Source of the DNA: Cherax quadricarinatus
Taxonomy: Eukaryota > Arthropoda > Malacostraca > Decapoda > Parastacidae
Assembly: GCF_038502225.1 (NCBI RefSeq)
Contig: NW_027196405.1
Span: 28,831-92,830 of the forward strand
DNA: 64,000 bases
Direction of reading: 5' to 3'
In this document: piece by piece, positions 12,201-22,622 of the stretch
Layout of the letters: every line of letters begins with the position of its first letter
How positions within the stretch are numbered: position 1 is the first letter of the stretch
The notes under the pieces: generated by a model
The model's input: only the letters and a program-made list of their open reading frames with translations
Databases searched by the model: none
What the model was told of the DNA's origin: nothing
Position numbers and translations under genes: made by a program

Positions 12201-15200
12201 ACTAGCTAGAACAAGTCACATCTAACCTGACAAGGAGTAAGTTAACTATTGTTATTAACACTGGAAGATGATTCACATCAAACTAGCTAGAACAAGTCAC
12301 ATCTAACCTGACAAGGAGTAAGTTAACTATTGTTATTAACACTGGAAGATGATTCACATCAAACTAGCTAGAACAAGTCACATCTAACCTGACAAGGAGT
12401 AAGTTAACTATTGTTATTAACACTGGAAGATGATTCACATCAAACTAGCTAGAACAAGTCACATCTAACCTGACAAGGAGTAAGTTAACTATTGTTATTA
12501 ACACTGGAAGATGATTCACATCAAACTAGCTAGAACAAGTCACATCTAACCTGACAAGGAGTAAGTTAACTATTGTTATTAACACTGGAAGATGATTCAC
12601 ATCAAACTAGCTAGAACAAGTCACATCTAACCTGACAAGGAGTAAGTTAACTATTGTTATTAACACTGGAAGATGATTCACATCAAACTAGCTAGAACAA
12701 GTCACATCTAACCTGACAAGGAGTAAGTTAACTATTGTTATTAACACTGGAAGATGATTCACATCAAACTAGCTAGAACAAGTCACATCTAACCTGACAA
12801 GGAGTAAGTTAACTATTGTTATTAACACTGGAAGATGATTCACATCAAACTAGCTAGAACAAGTCACATCTAACCTGACAAGGAGTAAGTTAACTATTGT
12901 TATTAACACTGGAAGATGATTCACATCAAACTAGCTAGAACAAGTCACATCTAACCTGACAAGGAGTAAGTTAACTATTGTTATTAACACTGGAAGATGA
13001 TTCACATCAAACTAGCTAGAACAAGTCACATCTAACCTGACAAGGAGTAAGTTAACTATTGTTATTAACACTGGAAGATGATTCACATCAAACTAGCTAG
13101 AACAAGTCACATCTAACCTGACAAGGAGTAAGTTAACTATTGTTATTAACACTGGAAGATGATTCACATCAAACTAGCTAGAACAAGTCACATCTAACCT
13201 GACAAGGAGTAAGTTAACTATTGTTATTAACACTGGAAGATGATTCACATCAAACTAGCTAGAACAAGTCACATCTAACCTGACAAGGAGTAAGTTAACT
13301 ATTGTTATTAACACTGGAAGATGATTCACATCAAACTAGCTAGAACAAGTCACATCTAACCTGACAAGGAGTAAGTTAACTATTGTTATTAACACTGGAA
13401 GATGATTCACATCAAACTAGCTAGAACAAGTCACATCTAACCTGACAAGGAGTAAGTTAACTATTGTTATTAACACTGGAAGATGATTCACATCAAACTA
13501 GCTAGAACAAGTCACATCTAACCTGACAAGGAGTAAGTTAACTATTGTTATTAACACTGGAAGATGATTCACATCAAACTAGCTAGAACAAGTCACATCT
13601 AACCTGACAAGGAGTAAGTTAACTATTGTTATTAACACTGGAAGATGATTCACATCAAACTAGCTAGAACAAGTCACATCTAACCTGACAAGGAGTAAGT
13701 TAACTATTGTTATTAACACTGGAAGATGATTCACATCAAACTAGCTAGAACAAGTCACATCTAACCTGACAAGGAGTAAGTTAACTATTGTTATTAACAC
13801 TGGAAGATGATTCACATCAAACTAGCTAGAACAAGTCACATCTAACCTGACAAGGAGTAAGTTAACTATTGTTATTAACACTGGAAGATGATTCACATCA
13901 AACTAGCTAGAACAAGTCACATCTAACCTGACAAGGAGTAAGTTAACTATTGTTATTAACACTGGAAGATGATTCACATCAAACTAGCTAGAACAAGTCA
14001 CATCTAACCTGACAAGGAGTAAGTTAACTATTGTTATTAACACTGGAAGATGATTCACATCAAACTAGCTAGAACAAGTCACATCTAACCTGACAAGGAG
14101 TAAGTTAACTATTGTTATTAACACTGGAAGATGATTCACATCAAACTAGCTAGAACAAGTCACATCTAACCTGACAAGGAGTAAGTTAACTATTGTTATT
14201 AACACTGGAAGATGATTCACATCAAACTAGCTAGAACAAGTCACATCTAACCTGACAAGGAGTAAGTTAACTATTGTTATTAACACTGGAAGATGATTCA
14301 CATCAAACTAGCTAGAACAAGTCACATCTAACCTGACAAGGAGTAAGTTAACTATTGTTATTAACACTGGAAGATGATTCACATCAAACTAGCTAGAACA
14401 AGTCACATCTAACCTGACAAGGAGTAAGTTAACTATTGTTATTAACACTGGAAGATGATTCACATCAAACTAGCTAGAACAAGTCACATCTAACCTGACA
14501 AGGAGTAAGTTAACTATTGTTATTAACACTGGAAGATGATTCACATCAAACTAGCTAGAACAAGTCACATCTAACCTGACAAGGAGTAAGTTAACTATTG
14601 TTATTAACACTGGAAGATGATTCACATCAAACTAGCTAGAACAAGTCACATCTAACCTGACAAGGAGTAAGTTAACTATTGTTATTAACACTGGAAGATG
14701 ATTCACATCAAACTAGCTAGAACAAGTCACATCTAACCTGACAAGGAGTAAGTTAACTATTGTTATTAACACTGGAAGATGATTCACATCAAACTAGCTA
14801 GAACAAGTCACATCTAACCTGACAAGGAGTAAGTTAACTATTGTTATTAACACTGGAAGATGATTCACATCAAACTAGCTAGAACAAGTCACATCTAACC
14901 TGACAAGGAGTAAGTTAACTATTGTTATTAACACTGGAAGATGATTCACATCAAACTAGCTAGAACAAGTCACATCTAACCTGACAAGGAGTAAGTTAAC
15001 TATTGTTATTAACACTGGAAGATGATTCACATCAAACTAGCTAGAACAAGTCACATCTAACCTGACAAGGAGTAAGTTAACTATTGTTATTAACACTGGA
15101 AGATGATTCACATCAAACTAGCTAGAACAAGTCACATCTAACCTGACAAGGAGTAAGTTAACTATTGTTATTAACACTGGAAGATGATTCACATCAAACT

Positions 15201-15791
15201 AGCTAGAACAAGTCACATCTAACCTGACAAGGAGTAAGTTAACTATTGTTATTAACACTGGAAGATGATTCACATCAAACTAGCTAGAACAAGTCACATC
15301 TAACCTGACAAGGAGTAAGTTAACTATTGTTATTAACACTGGAAGATGATTCACATCAAACTAGCTAGAACAAGTCACATCTAACCTGACAAGGAGTAAG
15401 TTAACTATTGTTATTAACACTGGAAGATGATTCACATCAAACTAGCTAGAACAAGTCACATCTAACCTGACAAGGAGTAAGTTAACTATTGTTATTAACA
15501 CTGGAAGATGATTCACATCAAACTAGCTAGAACAAGTCACATCTAACCTGACAAGGAGTAAGTTAACTATTGTTATTAACACTGGAAGATGATTCACATC
15601 AAACTAGCTAGAACAAGTCACATCTAACCTGACAAGGAGTAAGTTAACTATTGTTATTAACACTGGAAGATGATTCACATCAAACTAGCTAGAACAAGTC
15701 ACATCTAACCTGACAAGGAGTAAGTTAACTATTGTTATTAACACTGGAAGATGATTCACATCAAACTAGCTAGAACAAGTCACATCAAACT
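6234..15791 (+). repeat. 81-bp satellite array, 118 units, each with a copied 5' splice site
   Basis: The unit starts tgacaaggagtaagttaact and includes attcacatcaaactagc and agaacaagtcacatctaacc. The distance from the first unit start (6234, in the exon) to the last (15711) is 9477 bp, exactly 117 x 81, so there is no net indel. The first unit is the IR exon end plus its donor, so every unit repeats AAGGA/GTAAGT. The first six or so units differ at many positions (attaatactagaag, cttgaag, cttcaaac). From about 6720 the units are nearly identical (attaacactggaag). The array therefore looks seeded from the exon/intron junction, with the interior homogenised more recently. Confidence 0.95.
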
Positions 15792-15862
15792 AGCTAGAAC
15801 AAGTCACATCAAACTAGCTAGAACAAGTCACATCAAACTAGCTAGAACAAGTCACATCTAAC
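15757..15862. repeat. 24-bp sub-repeat at the end of the 81-bp array
   Basis: Four direct copies, 24 bp apart, of cacatcaaactagctagaac plus aagt, starting at 15757, 15781, 15805 and 15829. They are a sub-segment of the 81-bp unit. The array ends here and plain sequence begins. This is a typical unequal-exchange or slippage edge. Confidence 0.9.
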
Positions 15863-15934
15863 TCATTATATTTCTCCGTCATTATAATGTTTCAGTTGTG
15901 ATAAAGTTTTAATTTCGATGTTTCTGTAGAGAAA

Positions 15935-16730
15935 ATTTCGGCCGTGATAACTCTAATGCCGAGATAACAGCTCGGTTGTGATAACTAATGTCGAGATAAC
16001 AGCTCGGTTGTGATAACTAATGTCGAGATAACAGCTCGGTTGTGATAACTAATGTCGAGATAGCAGCTCGGTTGTGATAACTAATGTCGAGATAACAGCT
16101 CGGTTGTGATAACTAATGTCGAGATAACAGCTCGGTTGTGATAACTAATGTCGAGATAACAGCTCGGTTGTGATAACTAATGTCGAGATAACAGCTCGGT
16201 TGTGATAACTAATGTCGAGATAACAGCTCGGTTGTGATAACTCTAATGCCGAGATAACAGCTCGATTGTGATAACTAATGTCGAGATAACAGCTCGATTG
16301 TGATAACTAATGTCGAGATAACAGCTCGGTTGTGATAACTAATGTCGAGATAGCAGCTCGGTTGTGATAACTAATGCCGAGATAACAGCTCGGTTGTGAT
16401 AACTAATGCCGAGATAACAGCTCGGTTGTGATAACTAATGTCGAGATAGCAGCTCGGTTGTGATAACTAATGTCGAGATAACAGCTCTGTTGTGATAACT
16501 AATGTCGAGATAACAGCTCTGTTGTGATAACTAATGTCGAGATAACAGCTCGGTTGTGATAACTAATGTCGAGATAACAGCTCGGTTGTGATAACTAATG
16601 TTGAGATAACAGCTCGGTTGTGATAACTCTAATGTCGAGATAACAGCTCGGTTGTGATAACTAATGTCGAGATAACAGCTCGGTTGTGATAACTCTAATG
16701 TTGAGATAACAGCTCGGTTGTGATAACGTT
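15935..16730. repeat. 32-bp tandem array, about 25 units
   Basis: The unit is gataactaatgtcgagataa followed by cagctcggttgt, with a 32-bp period. Some units are 34 bp (gataactctaatg), and there are point variants such as tagcagctcgg and cagctctg. It lies inside the intron of the IR-like gene. No coding meaning is seen. Confidence 0.95.
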
Positions 16731-16828
16731 TCAAAACTGACCTAAAATCCGTCAGACTTTGGGTTAGGTTTGAGTACACTAACCATTTATTTGAAGAAGA
16801 TGAAAGCAATGTTGACACAGTTAAGTTG

Positions 16829-17070
16829 CACAGTGTTGCAGCAGGTGTTTACTACCGTAGTTGCAACAGGTGTTTACTACCATAGTTGCAGCAGGTGTTT
16901 ACTACCGTAGTTGCAGCAGGTGTTTACTACCGTAGTTGCAGCAGGTGTTTACTACCGTAGTTGCAGCAGGTGTTTACTACCGTAGTTGCAGCAGGTGTTT
17001 ACTACCGTAGTTGCAGCAGGTGTTTACTACCATAGTTGCAGCAGGTGTTTACTACCGTAGTTGCAGCAGG
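16829..17070. repeat. 25-bp tandem array, about 9-10 units
   Basis: The unit is gcaggtgtttactaccgtag plus ttgca, with a 25-bp period and occasional cat-for-cgt variants. It is intronic. Confidence 0.93.
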
Positions 17071-17779
17071 TGTATGCATTGTTTACCTCGTTAAGACTCA
17101 GTTTGAGTGTACTAATTGCTCAGTATTTAAATTCTTATTACAACCCAGGAACAATAAGACGTGTTATCCTGGGTGTAAAGGGCAGCAAGGAGCACAACAA
17201 ACACACCTAAATGACTTTGAATTACATTTTCCTTCACCAAGTGCGATTATAAGTATTTATAAGTATATACACTATATATAGTTGGAAACATAGGTGTACA
17301 ACACGGTAAATCAAGAGGCAAAGACACAGCCTGGAGACAGAATGGACAATCGTGTTTAACCAGCAGCTGGGTGAAAATGACAAGGGTGAGAATGTGAGCG
17401 GTAGCCACGTCACCTTCACAACTGCCAGATTCACAATATGATTGGCTGAACCTAGGAACTGATCTGACGATGGGACCCCGATCATCTGACCCTTAGTTAC
17501 CTGGTTCACTGGTTGGGGAGGTAGCCTTTTATGATTGAGTTCACATGCTCTGAATGAAGGTTACATACTATTTGCATACAACAATTCCTGTTATACATTA
17601 CAGGTGTAAATGTGTACCTGGTCACATCTTCAAGGTAGTTCGGTAGTTTCCATTGTCCATACACAGGCATTTCCTTGGGGATAAATGGATCACAGCACAT
17701 GCTTAGACATCTTATTATTCTATTCTACTTTAACCAACAATTAAATTTATTTTTCTAATAATAACTACGATTTCCTGAG
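17071..17779. other. Intronic sequence with no recognised feature
   Basis: About 700 bp of ordinary, non-repetitive AT-rich sequence between the 25-bp array and the Tx1-like LINE. Short open frames exist on both strands, but none has a recognisable motif, a consistent start or a splice context. Confidence 0.6.
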
Positions 17780-17907
17780 TTATGATGACTGCTTTCACGG
17801 GACTAGAGCTAGAGTTCGTCATGACCACACTGGCAGGAGATTCATCTCTAAAAACATGCCTTTGTGGTCACAGTGGGGCCTGTGCTAACCTCTCTATGGT
17901 ATATTAG

Positions 17908-18005
17908 TATAACAATAACGCCAGTTGCAAGTATTACTACCTAAAATCATGAATCTTATTGTCCATTGTCTCTCTGCAACTCTATGAATCTTTGGTCACC
18001 CGGGC
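17908..18005 (+). repeat. Scrambled partial duplication at the Tx1 ORF1 5' end
   Basis: This stretch contains shortened copies of two later segments joined together. caataacgccag and aagtattactacctaaaatc match 18105-18150, and ctctgcaac and tatgaatctttggtcacccg match 18222-18260. The joining skips about 75 bp relative to the downstream originals. It inserts a false start and a stop (TAG near 17905) into ORF1. Confidence 0.8.
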
Positions 18006-19302
18006 TTTACACAGCACTGAACCAGGAGAACTACCATCAGTCAACATGACGTTTAGTCATAGACGCAGGATCAACACTGTCGGCGTTGAGCTTCTCCGAG
18101 GGGCAATAACGCCAGCTTCAGCGCAAGTATTACTACCTAAAATCATCAGAGAGACGTATGGCATTCAGGATGGAGAGTTGTATGGGGTAGCCTTAGTTGG
18201 AACACATAGAATTTTTGTGAAATTGCTCTCTGCAACGGTCTATGAATCTTTGGTCACCCGTTTTCAGGACGTAAGTCTTGATGCAACACCAGCTGTTTGT
18301 GTGAGGATGGTCGATGTATCCAGGCATTATACATGGATCAAACTGCGTAATGTCCCCTTTGAGGCTGATGAGAGAGACATCAGAATTTTTTTTGAGAAAT
18401 ATGGGACTGTTCATTTGGCCCAGCATGGTATATGGGTGACGGGTGCCTATGCAGGTCTGCCGGAAGGCACTTTCAACCAAAAAATGACATTGCGACACCC
18501 CATACCGTCCTACGTGTACCTACAGGAATTCAGGACACAGGTCATAGTTTCGTACGCCGGGCAAAGATGTACATGCCGACTATGTGGGGAATATGATCAC
18601 ATAGAGGCGGCGTGTGGGAAGCGGCAACGAGCTCCTGGCCCAGAGGCGGAGGCATCCGCTTCTACAACGGAGGACGCAGGTGAGGATCAACGACGTGAAG
18701 GAGGGCGTGGTCGTCTATGGAGCGAGATAGTGGATGAGGCGCATAAGGCTGGGGGAGAGGGTGAGGCCCTTGACCAGTTACCTGGCCCAGAGACACTTCC
18801 AGAGGATCGAGACAAGCAGAAAGTACAGGAGGAAGTGTTGAAAATTGAGGAGGAATTAGCTGAGGTTCTGAAGTCCTTGTCACTGCCTGAGGAGTACACT
18901 CCACCTGGGAAGGTGGTAGATGACGAGTTGACGGCTGCGGTGCATCAACGACAGGAGAACTATCCAGACGACGGGAGTAACAGCGTGACTGAGGTGTCAC
19001 CGGGATCATTGAAACAGTGTAAAGTGAAGGTTGAGGTACATTGTGAGGCATCCCCAGACCAAGCTATGGAGGATGCGATTGTCACGAGGAAGAAGGCTGC
19101 TGCGTCGGATTCGGATGATGTCCTAACGCCAGCGCAGCGGCCTGGGAAGCAAATATGGGCAGAAGGTGAAGGTAGTGGTGGCCACGACAGGAGGCACCGA
19201 AAGAAGGGAGGGAGAGAAGGAAGTGTGAAAGTGACAAGTGGGCCCATAAGTTTGGGTGCCCATCGGAAGAGTGAAGAGAGGAGGCAGGGGTGGAAACTTT
19301 AA
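17959..19302 (+). pseudogene. Tx1-like ORF1 (gag-like, RRM-like + CCHC), 5' end rearranged
   Basis: A 447-codon frame. Around residues 110-150 there is RRM-like sequence (YTWIKLRNVPFEADERDIR followed by IFFEKYG). At about residues 204-219 there is a zinc knuckle (CRLCGEYDHIEAAC, C-x2-C-x4-H-x4-C). A long acidic, low-complexity C-terminal half follows. In Tx1/L1-group elements ORF1p binds the element RNA. The first ATG region (MSIVSLQLYESLVTR) is a duplicate of an internal segment (LLSATVYESLVTR, about residues 88-100), so this start is chimeric. An in-phase ATG at 17785 with a frame to a TAG near 17905 may be the true N-terminus. The frame ends before the endonuclease. Confidence 0.8.
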
Positions 19303-19312
19303 TAGGCCTCCG

Positions 19313-19980
19313 GTGTATGACAGTAAACGTTAATGGTTTGTGTAATAATGTAAAGAGAGAATGATTTAGAATGTTTCTGAATAAATCTAGAGTGGATGTT
19401 GTGTTCCTTCAGGAGCATAATTTTAAGGAGGGTAGGGTGTTGGAGGTGGCAGGGTTTCAGGTTGTAACCCTGCCATCTGCCCATTTGAAAGGAGGGATGG
19501 GTATACTAATTATGGAGGCGAGCCCGTTTGTTTTGCAGAGAAGTGAGGGGGGAGGGGGAAGGGTGTTGCACGTGGATGGTTGGTGGATGGGCAAACGTGT
19601 GGCCTTTATAAGCTTGTACGCGCCTGCAGAGAATAACGTACAGGTGAAGCAGGAGTTTGTGTGAGGACCTTGTGTTTTTCTTCTGTGCATTACCGGAGGT
19701 GGCAATAGTAAGAGGTGATTGGAACTGCGTTATCAGGAGGGCCGACGTGGAACCGAAAGGAGCAGGCTATGTGTCGGTGACCCTAAGAGATTTAATGAGG
19801 GATATTCGGTTACAGGACGCGTTTGAGGGGGAAAGTGAGAGACAGAGCATACGTTTGTTAGGAGAGGGTATGCAGCGAGGTTAGAGTGTATTTTTCTCAC
19901 GGGGTTGTAGTGAGGTCTTTCAAAACTGTTGAAGCAGCATGGTCGGATCATAGAGCAGTGTTGGTGGAGGTTGGATGAGA
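19313..19980 (+). pseudogene. Tx1-like ORF2 endonuclease (EEP), frameshifted
   Basis: EEP endonuclease pieces in several frames: MTVNVNGLCNNVKR (19318 on), VDVVFLQEHN (catalytic Glu), GGMGILI, VAFISLYAPAENN, then, after a frame change near 19660, IVRGDWNCVIRRADV (GDWN motif). After further shifts comes EAAWSDHRAVLVEV (SDH motif) at about 19930-19975. The motif order is that of an AP-like LINE endonuclease, so the whole domain is present but broken by at least three frame changes and a stop at 19362-19366. It would nick target DNA if intact. Confidence 0.8.
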
Positions 19981-20189
19981 GGTGCTTGCGGAAATATACA
20001 GGAGTTACTGGAAATTAAATATAAGTGTATCGAGTGATGAGGAGGGGTTAGAGGGATTTTCTGTCCTATGGAAGGAGCTTAGCGAGGATGCACAGGGGGT
20101 GAAAGATGTTGTGAAATGGTGGGATTGTGTAGCCAAGGAAAGGATTAGGAAATATTATGTGAGGGAGGGTAAACGTATAAATAATTCAA

Positions 20190-22622
20190 AATATGGACTT
20201 TGAAATTATTTAGAGGACAGGTTAAGGGGTAGTTATGGGCAGGGGGCTGTGGGGGGCAACTATCCTATGGATGAAATTGTCGAGGTCAAAGGGAGACTGA
20301 GGGAGTTACAAAATGAGAGGTTTCAAGTGGTAAGGGTGCAGGCAGGGGTAGAGGAGGTGCTTTGGGGAGACAAGCCATCGGCATGTGTGTTGTGACGTCA
20401 AAAACAAAGGCAGCAGGTTACAGCTATTCCAAGGTTAGAGGTACATGAGATGGCGGGAGGTTATAGGGTAGGTCAGGAGATACGGGCTATGAAAGGAATG
20501 TGTGCATATGTGGATAAATGGTATGAAAGGTATTGGACAAGTGGGAGGGTGGGGAATATGGCTTTAGAGAAAGTGTGTGAGTATGTGATGTGTAATTTAG
20601 GGAATAATGATAGGAAGGCTTTAGGAGGGGTAATAACAGAGGGGAATGAGGAAGGGCAAAACACTAGGAATAGACGGTCTCCCAGCTGAATTTTATCTAC
20701 AACATTGGGAGGTGATAAGAGGTTTCATGGTTAGGTTATTAAATCAGATGAAGGAGAATGGTGTGATGGGGGACAAGCAAGCAACAGCAGTTGTAGTGTT
20801 GGTCCAGAAGGGTAAGGGGCAGCACACCCTCAAGGAGTACCGTGCCATATCTCTGTTATGTGCAGATTATAAGTTGTCTGCTAAAGTCTTGGGTAATTGG
20901 TTTAAATGTGTGGTAGGGAGAGAGGTTTCGAAAACGCAGTATGGATTGGCTGGAAAGTCGAAGATTGAAGGTCATGGAATACTGAGAAGTTTTGTGGAGT
21001 CAAAAGGGGGGGGGAAGGGGGGCGGCGTTGTTGGCTTTAGACTGGCAGGGGGCCTATGACAGAGTGGAAAGGGGAGCATTGGGAGCTATACTTAGGAGGC
21101 AGGGTTATGGGGAAGAAATAGTTAATTGGGTATCCACGTTGTACAAAGGAGCTAAGAAGAGGGTACAGATTAATGGATGCTTGGGGGAGGAGATTGTAAT
21201 GGGTAAGGGACTTAGGCAGGGGTGTCCCATGTCACAAATATTGTTTGCGTGCATTCAGGACCCCTTCTATAGAATGGTTGAACGTTGTGTATGTAACACG
21301 AGTGGGAGTGAGGGGGAGGTAGGGAAAGTGTGGCCTGGAATAATAGGATATGTAGATGATACAACAGTCCTGGTTTGGGTTTTGGATGATGCTGTGCAAT
21401 TGTTTGGAAGTGCAACAAGGATGCAGGTAAATAGTGAGAAGTCAATGGCCATGGGGTTGGGTGATTGGGTAGAGGGGGGAGATGTAACTTTGTGAGGAAA
21501 CAAACGGTGTCTTTAAAAATTTGTGGTATCATCTATGAGGATGACTTGGACGCTGCTCGAGAAGAAAACTCAAATAGGTTGATGGAAAGGATCCTGGGGC
21601 ATCTGGGTGCATTGCGACCTCATCATCTGACCCTCGTGCAGAGAGTGATTGTAATAAATATATTATTGTATAGTAAGGTTTGGCATGTAGCAGCCATGTT
21701 CCCAATAACAGGGACGGCGATTGTGGGAATTCTGAGATGGGTGCTTAAATTTTTGTGGGGTTCAAGGTGCAATTGGCTGAGGAGAGAGGTTGTAATGTTT
21801 CCTGTGTACCAGGGTGGGTTGAGGATGATGGATCTGAGAAGGAGGGTTAAATGTGTGTTTCTTAAATGGGAGGTTTTATGCAAAGGAGTGAGGGGGGGGG
21901 GGCAGCTGAAATAAGTACATGATAGGTTGGGTAAGTTGTTTGGTGGTATGGAGTTGATGGAATGTGACATTGTTTTGAGGGCTTTGATGTTGGTTAGAGA
22001 ACCCAGGAAAATTCGAATAGGGGTTTTGTGTAGGTTGCTTGCAGGGAGGATTGCTGTACCAGTTGAGGGATTGTTCCCCATGTACGCATGGAAGAGTATT
22101 TGGTATAGGTTTAGCAAGCTGAAGTTAAATCCTAGGGTGAGGGAGGTAACGTATTATTTTCTGCATGGCATACTACCGTCAGGGGAGGAACTAAGAACCA
22201 GAAGGGTAATTGTTGGTGGGAGGTGCGGAATCTCTGGGGGGGATGAGACTGCGTTCCATGCAGTATATTTTTGTGAGGGACTGGAGGGTGTTAGGTATTG
22301 GTTAAGTAGGGTGGTACAGAGGGTGGGGGGCCGAGGGGTGTCGGTTCTGCGTGCATTAAGCCTAGATGTGGGAGGGTTCGACGAGGGTGTCGCAAGAGCT
22401 TTGGATTATATAATGGTGGACTATATATATATATATCGTGGGTGATGAGGGAGAGAGGGGTTTGTGAGGTGCAGCGGCGGGTACTTGCGGTAACGGTTTA
22501 TCGTACGATGTGTCGTAACAGGGAACTGTATGGGAGGAGGTGGGCGAAGGATTTTTTGGAAGGTTATAGAGATTTAACGTTAGGGTTTCTCATGAATCTG
22601 CGACTTGGGCTGAGTGAGTAAG
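20190..22622 (+). pseudogene. Tx1-like ORF2 reverse transcriptase and C-terminal region, frameshifted
   Basis: RT blocks are in order but in alternating frames: TLGIDGLPAEFYLQHWEVI (20655 on), EYRAISLLCADYKLSAKVL, motif A (ALDWQGAYDRVERG, about 21035), motif B (GLRQGCPMSQILFACIQDPF, about 21210) and motif C (GYVDDTTVLVW, about 21350). Then comes the long Tx1-type thumb/connection, with FYRMVE- and WYRFSKLKLNPRVREV-type sequence, and a C-terminal Cys/His stretch (RCGISGGDETAFHAVYFCEG, about 22220). The end reads AVTVYRTMCRNRELYGRRWA up to a stop near 22620. Frame changes include G-rich runs near 21010 and 21890 and a TA dinucleotide run at 22424-22436. The catalytic aspartates (DWQGAYD, YVDD) are still there. 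Confidence 0.83.

Noticed and set aside
6234..15791. CRISPR array (81-bp, also 37- and 58-bp arrays)
   Set aside because: There are no variable unique spacers. The entire unit is repeated, and the sequence is eukaryotic with splice sites and LINEs.
17036..17281. Short ORFs in the unique intronic stretch as host exons
   Set aside because: No splice-site pair with matching phase to the IR exons and no conserved motif. The IR reading is continuous from 6242 to 26181 without an extra exon.
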